A stretch of 32,932 nucleotides of DNA, from contig NZ_JQEY01000010.1 in the NCBI RefSeq assembly GCF_000743715.1, forward strand, positions 39,885 through 72,816. The letters run 5' to 3'. The notes below the pieces were generated by a model. It was not told where the DNA came from. It saw only the letters and a program-made list of their open reading frames with translations, and searched no databases. Made by a program: the position numbers and the translations under genes. The stretch comes from Palleronia rufa (GTDB taxonomy: Bacteria; Pseudomonadota; Alphaproteobacteria; Rhodobacterales; Rhodobacteraceae). Shown here piece after piece: positions 25,644 through 32,932 of the stretch (positions within the stretch are counted from its first letter, which is position 1; each line of letters starts with the position of its first letter).

Positions 25644-26966
25644 CTATTTCGGGTAGCCGGCGCGCTCCATTTCACGCTGTGTCAGGGACTGGGCCTGCGC
25701 CAGCGCCTCTTCGGCCGAGGTCTGGCCGGCCAGCGCCGCAGAGAACGCCTGACCCACTGCCGTGCCGATGCCCTGGAACTCCGGGATCGCGACGAACTGG
25801 ACGCCGGTATAGGGCACTTCCTGGACGCTGGGGTTCTTGGGGTCGGCCAGCTCGATGGATTGCAGCGTCATCTCTGCGAAGGGCGCCGCGTCCTTGTACT
25901 CCTGGTTCTCGTAAAGGGACGTGCGCGTGCCCGGGGGCACATTCGCCCAGCCTTCTTTTTCGGCCACCAGCGCGGTGTAATCCTTGGAGGTGGCCCAGGC
26001 CACGAACTCCTTGGCCACGTCCTCGGCGTCGGTGCCCGCCGGGATGCCCAGGGACCAGGCCCAGAGCCAGTTGGCGCGCTTCTCCACGCCTTCCTTGTTC
26101 GGCGCCAGGGCGAAGCCGACACTGTCGGCAACCTGGGAGTCGTCCGGGTTGGTCACGAAGGACGCGGCGACGGTGGCATCGATCCACATGCCGCACTTGC
26201 CCTGCTGGAACAGCGACAGGTTCTCGTTGAAGCCGTTGGCGGCCGCGCCGGGAGGTCCGTAGTTGTTCATCAGGTCAAGGTAGGTGGTGAAGGTCTCCTG
26301 CCATTCCGGACTGTCGAATTGCGGAGTCCATTCCATATCGAACCAGCGCGCGCCGAAGGAGTTCGACATGGCGGTGAGGAATGCGGTGTTCTCGCCCCAG
26401 CCCGGCTTGCCGCGCAGGCAGATGCCGTAGATCCCGTTTTCCGCGTCGGTCATCGCCTCGGCGGCCTTGGTAACGTCGGCCCAGGTGGGTTTCTCCGGCA
26501 TCTCCATGCCGGCCTCTTCCATCAGGTCCTTGCGGTACATGATCATCGAGCTTTCGCCGTAGAACGGCGCCGCGTAGAGCGTGCCGTCGACGGTCAGACC
26601 CTCGGCGATCGAGGGCAGGATGTCCTCGGCGTCGTAGCCGTCCGGCATACCCTCGATCGGGACCAGCCACCCCTGCTTGCCCCAGATCGGAACCTCATAG
26701 GTGCCGATCGTCATCACATCGAACTGGCCGCCCTTGGTGGCGACGTCCTGCGTGACCCGCTGGCGGAGCGTGTTCTCTTCCAGAACGACCCACTCGATGG
26801 TGTTGCCGGTCTCCTCCTCCCATTGCGAGGAGAGTTCCTGCATGCGGATCATGTCGCCGTTGTTGACGGTCGCGACGGTGATCTGTTCGGCCAGAGCGGC
26901 GGTCGAAAGACCGGCCGCCAGCCCAAGACACGCCGCCGACCCGAGAAGGGTGCGCTTCGAAGTCAT
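25644..26966 (-). CDS. smoE: Polyol ABC importer periplasmic binding protein
   Basis: This 440-residue protein captures sorbitol or mannitol in the periplasm and delivers it to SmoFG. The signal peptide covers about residues 1-26 (basic MTSKR, hydrophobic core, then ALA before EQITVATV). The mature part has the extracellular solute-binding family 1 fold, with segments such as QFDVMTIGTYEVPIWG, DGTLYAAPFYGESSMIMYRKDL and GKCGMWIDATVAASF. No lipobox cysteine is seen, so it is probably soluble. Two ATGs are adjacent (26969 and 26966). The second has the better distance to GGGAGGA at 26971-26977. It is the first structural gene after the regulator. Confidence 0.95.
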   Translation of the reverse strand: MTSKRTLLGSAACLGLAAGLSTAALAEQITVATVNNGDMIRMQELSSQWEEETGNTIEWVVLEENTLRQRVTQDVATKGGQFDVMTIGTYEVPIWGKQGWLVPIEGMPDGYDAEDILPSIAEGLTVDGTLYAAPFYGESSMIMYRKDLMEEAGMEMPEKPTWADVTKAAEAMTDAENGIYGICLRGKPGWGENTAFLTAMSNSFGARWFDMEWTPQFDSPEWQETFTTYLDLMNNYGPPGAAANGFNENLSLFQQGKCGMWIDATVAASFVTNPDDSQVADSVGFALAPNKEGVEKRANWLWAWSLGIPAGTDAEDVAKEFVAWATSKDYTALVAEKEGWANVPPGTRTSLYENQEYKDAAPFAEMTLQSIELADPKNPSVQEVPYTGVQFVAIPEFQGIGTAVGQAFSAALAGQTSAEEALAQAQSLTQREMERAGYPK

Positions 26967-27002
26967 CATTTCCTCCCAGAAATATCTTTTTTACGTGCGG
27001 AA

Positions 27003-27032
27003 ATGTTAGACCGCGCAATAACGTTCAGTCAA
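27003..27032 (-). promoter_or_regulatory. Candidate promoter of the smo-mtl operon
   Basis: Reading leftward, TTGACT (27027-27032) and TAACAT (27003-27008) are 18 bases apart in a 112-bp AT-rich gap before smoE. AAAATTTT (27035-27042) lies just upstream of the -35 box and could be a regulator site. The high quality of the -35 box supports a real promoter; its control by the upstream LacI protein is inferred. Confidence 0.5.
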
Positions 27033-27078
27033 CTAAAATTTTCACTGTCACGCGTCGGAAGTCCGAGTCTCTTGCGGC

Positions 27079-28149
27079 TCAGGCCGATTCACGCACCTTC
27101 AGAGCGCCTGCAAACAACTGAATATGGGGCGATGTTTCGGTATTTTCCCCGCGTATCTTTTTGACCAGAACGTCGATGGCCGCCCGGCCGATGCCGGTCA
27201 CGTCCTGGGCGATTGTGGTCAGAGCCGGCGTCACGAACGGGCACAACGGATAGCCATCGTGCCCGGCGATTCGCAGGCCGCCCTCCGCGCCCTGTCCGGG
27301 ACGAAGCCCGTGGCGGGCGGCGGCCCGCAGCGCGCCGATGGCGACACGGTCGTTGACGCAGAGGATCGACCTGTCGGTGAAGGCCCCGCGGGAAAACTGG
27401 CCTTCCAGCACCCCCTGGCCATGCGCCTCGAACAGCCAGTCATCCCTGATCGGCTCCGTTCCGATGACCGTCGGCTCATGGCCCAGCTCCTTCATGCGCC
27501 CGATATAGGCCTGTTCCCGCGCCATCGCGTTGAAGTTTACGCGCGGCATCGCAAGGAAGGCAGGCGGCTGGCCGACCCGGCACAGATAATCGGTGATCAG
27601 GCTGGTGCTCTGCCGGTGGTCCGTCCCCACGAAATCCACGTCCGACATGGACCGCGGACGCGAGTCGACCAGCACGAAGGGCATCCGGGCGTTCAGCCGC
27701 TCGTGCACCTCATAGTCGCTGTTGTTGCCCAGCGGCGCGACGAGCGCGCCGTCCACATTCATCGACAGAAACGTCTCCGCCGCGCGTGCCTCGATCGCCG
27801 GATCTGAATGGGAGCATTGCACGATGACGGTGTAGCCCCGCCGCATCGCCGCGATCTCTATGGATTCGAGCAGCCGGGTGAAGAAGAGGTCGTTCAGATA
27901 CGGAATGATCACGCCGATCATTCCCGTGGACTTCCGGTTCATCCGCGTGGCGAAGAAGTTCGGCACGTATTCCACGCGCTCGAGCCCCTGGCGGATGCGC
28001 TCGCAGGTCGACGGCTTCAGCCTGGAGGGATCCTGGAAGTACCGCGACAGGGTGGGCCGGGACACGCCGATGGCGACCGACAGCGCCTCCATCGTCGCCA
28101 TGCGCGGCTTCCGGCCCGGTGTATCGTCGGTGTCGTCGGTGTCGTCCAC
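27079..28149 (-). CDS. LacI-family regulator of the polyol operon
   Basis: The 356-residue protein has an N-terminal LacI HTH (about residues 18-65: TMEALSVAIGVSRPTLSRYF as recognition unit, then hinge YVPNFFATRMNRKSTG). A periplasmic-binding-like ligand domain follows, starting at IGVIIPYLNDLFF. It presumably senses a polyol and controls the operon that begins 112 bp downstream in the same direction. I chose GTG 28149 because GGGAGGGG lies just upstream; this adds an acidic tail of three Asp-Asp-Thr units before the HTH. ATG 28101 at the start of the HTH is the alternative. The corresponding regulator is often found beside smo-type operons, but no named gene can be assigned. Confidence 0.88.
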   Translation of the reverse strand: MDDTDDTDDTPGRKPRMATMEALSVAIGVSRPTLSRYFQDPSRLKPSTCERIRQGLERVEYVPNFFATRMNRKSTGMIGVIIPYLNDLFFTRLLESIEIAAMRRGYTVIVQCSHSDPAIEARAAETFLSMNVDGALVAPLGNNSDYEVHERLNARMPFVLVDSRPRSMSDVDFVGTDHRQSTSLITDYLCRVGQPPAFLAMPRVNFNAMAREQAYIGRMKELGHEPTVIGTEPIRDDWLFEAHGQGVLEGQFSRGAFTDRSILCVNDRVAIGALRAAARHGLRPGQGAEGGLRIAGHDGYPLCPFVTPALTTIAQDVTGIGRAAIDVLVKKIRGENTETSPHIQLFAGALKVRESA

Positions 28150-28383
28150 AGCCCCTCCCGGATCCGGAACCCGCCCCGGCTTTACCTGCGTGACATTCAA
28201 GCCCCGCGGCGCGGCGGAAAGCAAGCCATCGGGGCGAAGAGCGCCCCATGCCCCGGACCCGTCGGCAAAGCCTCCGGATTGCCCCCCCAAGGTGCTCCCC
28301 GATCCTTAGACAGGATCCGACGGTTTCAAAGCTCCACTCCGGGCCTCCTGATAGTTTTGCCGGAGACTACTCGTGCCGGGGTT
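28150..28383. other. Region between LacI gene and IS5-type remnant
   Basis: This gap of about 230 bp holds the leader of the LacI gene. It contains GATCCT-TAGAC-AGGATC (28301-28317), a perfect 6-bp inverted repeat with 5-base spacer that could be an operator. Next to the IS end, the leftward frame reads a short tail (RVVSGKTIRRPGVEL, then stop) that I cannot assign. Confidence 0.35.
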
Positions 28384-28826
28384 TTTGTTGCAGAAAGGCC
28401 GCCTGAGGCGTGAGTGTCCCTTTCCCGTTCGGGTTCAGGCCACGCGGACGACCTCGGCGGTGCCGAGCGCGTTGAAGCGATTGATAAGGGCGACACGGAT
28501 GTGGATTTCGGCGGTCTGGCGGTCTGGGTCTCTCGCGGCGATGCGCTCGCCGAAGGCCTTCAGGCATCGTATCTTGGCCTCCACGCGGCTTCGGGCGTGG
28601 TATCCGGTCCACCGCTTCCAAAACGCCCGACCGTAGTGACGCGTGGCGCGCAGGGTTTCGTTGCCTTGTCCAGCCAGATCAGCAGCGACCCGCGCTTCCT
28701 GAGCGCATCGTTGTAGGTGGACCAGTTCGTCGTGCGGTAGCGGGCGGGCTTGGGCTTGCTCATGCTGCTCGTCTAAGCGCATGAATTCCCGATGTGAATC
28801 CTTTACGGCTAGAGTTCTGCAACAAC
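28384..28826 (-). mobile_element. Internally deleted IS5-type element, both ends kept
   Basis: About 440 bp match the two ends of the IS5-type element at 31953 but lack its middle. The junction joins the codons for the LIWLDK stretch to those for NETLRATRHYG; compared with the longer copy, bases 32116-32719 (604 bp) are missing. Both ends carry TTGTTGCAGAA as inverted repeat core (28385-28395 on the top strand and the complement of 28815-28825). No matching short direct repeats flank it. It is oriented opposite to the longer copy. Exact ends are uncertain by a few bases. Confidence 0.7.
28430..28763 (-). pseudogene. Truncated IS5-type transposase
   Basis: The first 33 codons (MSKPKPARYRTTNWSTY and on) equal those of the longer copy. 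They are joined by the 604-bp deletion to the C-terminal part in another frame, which includes the YHARSRVEAKIRCLK segment. Because 604 is not a multiple of three, the product shifts frame after the junction and cannot be active. One residue in the retained part differs from the longer copy (Ile for Met), so the two copies are not identical. Confidence 0.75.
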
Positions 28827-30082
28827 GCGCGTGAGATGCCATGCTCATTGGTCCGTTTCAGTGAGCCGAAATCGGCGATGAGTTCCCTGGCTTCGGAGAA
28901 GAACACGTTCGGCATCGTGAAGAACTTGCGCTGTAGGTCCGCATTTCGAACAAAGCCAAGGCAGCTCTCGCGCCTCATGCGATCCCCTTCCGCTTCCTCG
29001 CCGGCTTTGCGACGAAGGTGCGCCGACTTGAAGAATTCCTTGTCGATTTCCGCACGGAACCCTGGACGAAGCCAGTCGAGAAAGGCGAGGACAATGAGCA
29101 GGCGATCGCGCCTCGTTTCGCTGTCGCATGCCGGACCCAGCCTGCCAGTCGCGCAAGCGTCGACCAGATCGTGAACGATCACCGACTCCGAGAGCGCTGC
29201 TACGTCGAAATCGGCGTCGCTGGCGCCGCCGAGGACGACCAGCCCGTGCCAGAGCCACCGCAGGGCGTTGCGGATGTTCTTCACACGCTCCTCGCCAACA
29301 CCCTCGGTATCGATCGCCCGCACCTCAGTTCCGAAGGTCACTTCTTTGCGTCCGTGAGCCTGCACCTCGACGTAGCGCGCGATCAGCGCGGCAAATTCGG
29401 CGTGCAGGGGAGGTACGACTCTAACTGCGGGACGCGTCAGAGACGGCAGCTCATCGCGACAAGCCGGTGGCAGGAGCTCCTGGGGCACAAGATTGCTCCT
29501 GTGGAGCGGGCCAAGCCTGTGCAGACCGAGCGTCACGGCGGCGAGGGTTGCTGGACGCAGCCGCTTTGCCATCGTAACGAAGGCGTCGGTGGTCAGCCTG
29601 GAGAGGGGGAGGTTTTCGTGCCTGCATTCCCGCACCAGCGAGCAGACCGCGATCATCTCGTAGTTGCCATAAACGACCGGGGAGCCGCGTTTCCCGGTGA
29701 GATGCGCGATCAGCTCTGCGCCTTCATCGTCTTGCGCCCTGAGAGCAATCTCGGCATCGCGTCGCCCGCTGAGCACGTCACAGATTGTGCAGTACTCCTT
29801 CAGCGCGCGGTCGTGCCGCGACCGCGACACCGCGTCGAGCTGTGTGTCGAAAAAGTAGAGAACCTCCTCGCGGCTCGAGGGATACTCCTCGGAGGAAGCG
29901 AACTCCCCAGAGTCTTGGAAAAGCTTCTTGAGCCTGCTCAGCGCAGCGAGCTTCCTGGGAAGCACGCTGGCGGCCCATGGCCCGCGGTAGGTTTTGTTCC
30001 GGAGATCCTGCTTCATTTCGTGCAGGCATGCCTCGATCTCGGGAAAGGTGATTGACGTCGTGTTAAGGAACCCGTCAAGCAT
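28760..30082 (-). pseudogene. Large unknown protein cut by IS, possibly recombinase-like
   Basis: An open frame of 440 codons starts at ATG 30082 with AGGAG seven bases upstream. The native part ends near residue 418 at the IS boundary (about 28826); the last codons come from the IS end. The protein is mostly helical, charged, with no signal peptide or membrane segment. Its middle (VKNIRNALRWLWHGLVVLGG) and the order of helices recall the N-terminal DNA-binding half of long tyrosine recombinases. The catalytic Arg-His-Tyr part is absent, which would be explained by the IS insertion. I do not recognise the family with certainty. It lies downstream of an HTH-type gene in the same direction. Confidence 0.5.
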
Positions 30083-30317
30083 AGTATGCTCCTGATTTTG
30101 CGTGAATTTCGAAGAGAGAGCTGGCCGCGGTAAGCCGTCGAGAGTGACGCCTAACGCAGGCAAATCGGGGCTGGCGGGCCGGTCTGACGCAGACAGGGTG
30201 TTGGCCCCTTGAACCAGGCCCAGCATGATGTCGTCGTCATTTTTGGCCGGATCGGCGCAAGCTGGGACGACCGAATAGCGGTCCGGACGCTGAAAGCGCT
30301 CTCGAGAGACAACCGGG

Positions 30318-30998
30318 TCATTGGCTGGTGCCCTCTCTCGAGGCAAGCCAACGGATGGCGGTTTCAAGATCCGGGCGGAAACGGTGGAGCTTTCCGATCC
30401 GGACGGAGACGGCCCGGCCGTCCTTCAAGTGCCGGTAGTAGCTGTCTTCGTGGAGGCTCGGATTGTCGGCCACGCGGGTCTGCCAATCCTTGAACGACAG
30501 GAGGTCCGCCTGAAGAATTTTCCGCTGGTCGTCGCTGGCGGAAATCCAATGCGAAAGGGGATCGAGAATTCTCTCGCAGAGAAGGACGTCCGTGAACGGG
30601 ATGCGCAGATGCTTTTCCGGTCCTGGATCGACGCCATGCGAGCGGAGGATCTTCCGGACCGTGTCTGGCCCAACCTTCCAGCGGCGCTCACAGTCTTTCT
30701 TGGTCAGTTCGAATAGCGGAAGGCGTTGAAGGGCACGGGCCAAGACGCGCGTCTGGCTGGCGTTGCGCGCGACCAGGCGCGATAGATCGGCAGCCGTCGT
30801 CTCTGGAGCGCAAAGCTTAGAACGAGCGAAATTCGACAGAGACGACCGTGGCCGGGCGGATAGGGAACCGCACGTCCTCGCGCTCGCGGCTTCGATGTGG
30901 CTCATCGATTGATCTTGAATTGCGAGCGTCCGTCGATCGGAAGTCGACTGCCGCTTCCCCATCTGGTTCGCTACTGATCTGCGCTGGGCTGCGCTCAT
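30318..30998 (-). CDS. Unknown HTH-type DNA-binding protein
   Basis: The 226-residue product starts at ATG 30998 with a perfect GGAGGT seven bases upstream. The first 65 residues are basic and probably disordered. A likely HTH follows at about 95-120 (FELTKKDCERRWKVGPDTVRKILRSHG), where the RRWKVGPDTVRKIL part resembles AlpA/excisionase-type recognition helices. The C-terminal part (YYRHLKDGRAVSVRIGKLHRFRPDLETAIRWL) is similar to the wing of such proteins. It is probably a regulator or directionality factor of a mobile element together with the next gene, which begins 235 bp downstream. No named family is recognised. Codon use is less GC-biased than in the glycan cluster, which suits acquired DNA. 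Confidence 0.65.
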   Translation of the reverse strand: MSAAQRRSVANQMGKRQSTSDRRTLAIQDQSMSHIEAASARTCGSLSARPRSSLSNFARSKLCAPETTAADLSRLVARNASQTRVLARALQRLPLFELTKKDCERRWKVGPDTVRKILRSHGVDPGPEKHLRIPFTDVLLCERILDPLSHWISASDDQRKILQADLLSFKDWQTRVADNPSLHEDSYYRHLKDGRAVSVRIGKLHRFRPDLETAIRWLASREGTSQ

Positions 30999-31187
30999 GG
31001 TTCGACCTCCGTCCTTGACGGGAGGTCGGTCCGCAGCGCGGGAAGCGGAAATCCATGAGCTGCCGACGCCTCGGGATCGCGAGGAAGCGCTGGCACGGAG
31101 CCGTCCTGATGCTCGCGGGTTCGCGTTGAGGCTGTACCTCGAGGCGAGAATGCTCCTTCAGGGAGTTGACCAAATCTTGCCCACAAC

Positions 31188-31213
31188 CGGTGCTTCCCGG
31201 TGCCTTTCGGTGC
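31188..31213. repeat. Three CGGTGC repeats at exact 10-bp spacing
   Basis: CGGTGC occurs at 31188-31193, 31198-31203 and 31208-31213, so each copy sits on the same face of the helix. The spacers are TTCC and CTTT. Such arrays are typical of protein-binding iterons. The site lies 190 bp upstream of the HTH-type gene and about 95 bp before tRNA-Ser. Confidence 0.6.
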
Positions 31214-31269
31214 CAATTCAAGGGCTTGACACCCCAAACGGTCTGTTCGGCGAACGCGGGAATTTCGCC

Positions 31270-31299
31270 TTGTAATTCCGAGGCTTGCGCGGCTATACG
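31270..31299 (+). promoter_or_regulatory. Candidate promoter of tRNA-Ser
   Basis: TTGTAA (31270-31275) and TATACG (31294-31299) are 18 bases apart and end eight bases before the mature tRNA start. Confidence 0.4.
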
Positions 31300-31306
31300 G
31301 GTCGGC

Positions 31307-31396
31307 GGAGACGTGGCCGAGTGGTCGAAGGCGCTCCCCTGCTAAGGGAGTAGGCGGGAAACCGCCTCGTGGGTTCGAATCCCATCGTCTCCGCCA
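31307..31396 (+). tRNA. tRNA-Ser (anticodon GCU)
   Basis: The 90-base gene folds as a class II tRNA. The acceptor GGAGACG pairs with CGTCTCC, followed by discriminator G and an encoded CCA. The anticodon stem CTCCC/GGGAG encloses the loop CTGCTAA with anticodon GCT, reading AGC and AGU codons. A long variable arm (GGCGGGAAACCGCC) and the GTTCGAA T-loop are present. tRNA-Ser genes are common integration sites for mobile elements; accessory genes lie on both sides, but no second copy of the tRNA 3' end is seen in the window. Confidence 0.96.
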
Positions 31397-31784
31397 TCAT
31401 CCCTGTTGCGAACACGGACAGGCGCCCACCGAGGCGCGGAAATAGTCGTGTTTTCAAGGGGCTTTGCCTCCCCCATGCGAACCTCCGAGACTGCACGCAA
31501 GGCCCGTTCCGGGCTCTGAACGGCGCTCCGTCTCTGTTCGGGCGAACCTCGTCGAATTCGGTTCGGTCGGATATTTCCTCGCCATTCCAATGCCCTGAGT
31601 TTCAACTCCGCCAAAACTTCGGCCCCCGTGTCCATCCCCTTCGAGGGGAACAGAGCCGCAACACGCGAGAGGCGCAGCCGCTGGGTGCGCTGGCCGAATG
31701 ACGCGTAGCGGTGACGGCGATCTACCAAGACCAACCCCGGAAAGCTTTGATGACAAAAGGACTTCCCGTCCGTAGCCTGGCGCA
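31397..31784. other. Non-coding stretch downstream of tRNA-Ser
   Basis: This 388-bp stretch has open frames on both strands, but none has a ribosome-binding site or recognisable protein sequence. I see no terminator with a T-run. It separates the tRNA from the interrupted short gene and may be old integrated DNA. Confidence 0.4.
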
Positions 31785-31970
31785 ATGTCGAACGGGCCCT
31801 GGACGGACGAAGAGAACGATCTGATCGTCGCGGATTACTTCGCGATGCTGGTCGATGATCTCGCGGGGAAACCCCTGAACAAGGCGGCATCATATCGACA
31901 GCTTGCAGACCGGATCGATCGGTCCGCAAAGGCAATCGAATACAAGCACGGCGTTGTTGCAGAACTCTAG
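31785..31970 (+). pseudogene. 5' fragment of a gene interrupted by IS5-type element
   Basis: The native part runs from ATG 31785 to about 31952 (56 codons); the last few codons to the TAG at 31970 belong to the IS end. It reads WTDEENDLIVADYFAMLVDD, then NKAASYRQLADRIDRS and AIEYKHG. From memory this pattern resembles the N-terminal domain of larger proteins, some with a C-terminal DUF3883 or nuclease-like domain linked to defence islands, where EYKHQNIS follows. The rest of the gene should lie beyond the IS, outside the window. The family assignment is tentative. Confidence 0.5.
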
Positions 31971-32932
31971 CCGTAAAGGATTCACATCGGGAATTCATGC
32001 GCTTAGACGAGCAGCATGAGCAAGCCCAAGCCCGCCCGCTACCGCACGACGAACTGGTCCACCTACAACGATGCGCTCAGGAAGCGCGGGTCGCTGCTGA
32101 TCTGGCTGGACAAGGAGATGACCTGGCACGCGCCGCATGAGGGACGCCCGGGGCGCCCCCCGGTCTTTTCGAATGCCGCGATACAGTTCTGCCTATCGAT
32201 CAAGGTTCTGTTCAAGTTGCCGCTCAGACAGACTGCCGGGATGGTCGCCAGTCTGCTGCGACTCGCGGGGCTGGACTGGCCCGTTCCGGACTACTCGACC
32301 CTGTGCCGTAGGCAGAAGACCTTGAAGGTTCAGATCCCCTATCGCCGTGCTGGCGGGCCACTGAACCTGCTGGTTGATAGCACCGGCATCAAGTTCCTCG
32401 GCGATGGCGAGTGGCAGGCCCGGAAGCATGGCATTCAGGGTCGCCGCCAATGGCGCAAGGTGCATCTGGCGATGGACACCGCCACCTCGGATATCCTGGC
32501 CGTCGAGTTCACCCACAGCCGGGAAGGCGACAGCCCCGTCCTGCCGGACCTGTTGGGCCAGATCCCCGAAGACGAAGACATCGGCACCGTGACCGCGGAC
32601 GGCGCCTACGACACCCGCCGCTGCCACGGCGCCGTCATCGCACGCGGTGGCACGGCAATCATACCCATCCGAAGGAACGGTCGGGCTTGGAAGGAGGACT
32701 GTCCGGCTGCCAAGGCACGCAACGAAACCCTGCGCGCCACGCGTCACTACGGTCGGGCGTTTTGGAAGCGGTGGACCGGATACCACGCCCGAAGCCGCGT
32801 GGAGGCCAAGATGCGATGCCTGAAGGCCTTCGGCGAGCGCATCGCCGCGAGAGACCCAGACCGCCAGACCGCCGAAATCCACATCCGTGTCGCCCTTATC
32901 AATCGCTTCAACGCGCTCGGCACCGCCGAGGT
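31953..32932 (+). mobile_element. IS5-type insertion sequence, right end outside window
   Basis: The left end carries TTGTTGCAGAA at 31954-31964, the same as in the deleted copy. The element contains a single transposase gene that is open to the end of the window. Judging from the deleted copy, only about 60 bp of the element are missing. Confidence 0.8.
32016..32932 (+). CDS. IS5-family transposase (3' end outside window)
   Basis: The frame is open from ATG 32016 to the window edge (305 codons); the deleted copy shows only about four further residues before the stop. DDE residues can be read in LVDSTGIKFLG (first Asp), VTADGAYDTRRCH (second Asp) and YHARSRVEAKMRCLK, which fits the Y-(2)-R-(3)-E-(6)-K signature of IS4/IS5-type enzymes. 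The N-terminal part (GRPGRPPVFSNAAIQ and on) matches IS5 transposases. The gene appears intact and could act in trans on the deleted copy at 28384, which keeps both ends. Confidence 0.9.
   Translation, partial: MSKPKPARYRTTNWSTYNDALRKRGSLLIWLDKEMTWHAPHEGRPGRPPVFSNAAIQFCLSIKVLFKLPLRQTAGMVASLLRLAGLDWPVPDYSTLCRRQKTLKVQIPYRRAGGPLNLLVDSTGIKFLGDGEWQARKHGIQGRRQWRKVHLAMDTATSDILAVEFTHSREGDSPVLPDLLGQIPEDEDIGTVTADGAYDTRRCHGAVIARGGTAIIPIRRNGRAWKEDCPAAKARNETLRATRHYGRAFWKRWTGYHARSRVEAKMRCLKAFGERIAARDPDRQTAEIHIRVALINRFNALGTAE

Larger units (their letters stand above)
30999..31306. promoter_or_regulatory. Shared upstream region of HTH gene and tRNA-Ser
   Basis: This 308-bp divergent region holds no convincing gene. 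It contains three phased CGGTGC copies (31188-31213), a perfect TTGACA (31226-31231) without a clear -10 box, and a candidate tRNA promoter at 31270-31299. Confidence 0.45.

Noticed and set aside
28370-28840. Target-site duplication of the left IS5-type copy
   Set aside because: The bases on the two sides of the element do not match in any 3- to 9-bp register I tried.
31342-31998. Minus-strand frame containing DDGIRTHEAVSRLLP
   Set aside because: This is the well-known false peptide produced by reading a tRNA-Ser gene backwards.
1-32932. CRISPR array or rRNA genes
   Set aside because: No regularly spaced repeats of CRISPR size and no rRNA-like sequence were seen; the only phased repeat is the short CGGTGC triplet.

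Overview
The window is high-GC DNA from what looks like a marine-type alphaproteobacterium of the Rhodobacterales (Rhodobacter/Paracoccus relatives). The best evidence is a complete sorbitol/mannitol operon in the order known from Rhodobacter sphaeroides (smoE-F-G-K, smoS, mtlK), with a close match of the dehydrogenase SmoS. The HWE/HisKA_2-type kinase and the general GC-rich codon use fit this assignment. The genus is not determined.

Layout. (1) 1-1.1 kb: right part of an IS481-family element, inserted into a small gene translationally coupled to pheS. (2) 1.1-7 kb: pheS, a decayed SLC13/DASS transporter pseudogene, a convergent CYTH / CHAD pair (polyphosphate-type chemistry), and a convergent pair of a soluble HisKA_2 histidine kinase and a Crp/Fnr regulator. 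(3) 7.1-20.5 kb: a glycan cluster in four transcription units. A leftward operon runs GT4 > GT61 > double GT2 > sulfotransferase. A lone rightward GT2 and a leftward PglK/MsbA-like ABC exporter follow. A rightward operon then runs GT2 > sulfotransferase > GT2_4-like transferase > beta-propeller-like protein. Tight overlaps (1, 4, 4, 17 and 4 bp) tie each operon together. The combination suggests synthesis and export of a sulfated surface or secreted glycan. (4) 20.5-28.2 kb: leftward polyol operon with a LacI-type regulator upstream, an ABC importer (binding protein, two permeases, ATPase), an SDR polyol dehydrogenase and mannitol 2-dehydrogenase. It converges on the glycan cluster through an inverted repeat that contains both stop codons. 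(5) 28.2-32.9 kb: accessory DNA around a tRNA-Ser(GCU) gene. It holds a large unknown protein (perhaps a recombinase) cut by an internally deleted IS5-type element, an unknown HTH-type gene, and a short ORF cut by a second, nearly full IS5-type copy that runs off the window. The two IS copies are inverted relative to each other and each has broken the gene on its inner side.

How the parts work together. The polyol genes form one uptake-and-oxidation pathway: sorbitol and mannitol are imported and oxidised to ketoses. No ketose kinase is present in the window. The glycan genes supply sugar transferases, sulfate transfer and export in one block, but the donor, acceptor and final product cannot be read from the sequence. 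The least explained parts are the beta-propeller gene ending the second glycan operon, the sulfotransferase whose best ribosome-binding site points to a CTG codon, and the HTH/unknown-protein pair near tRNA-Ser with helically phased CGGTGC repeats upstream.
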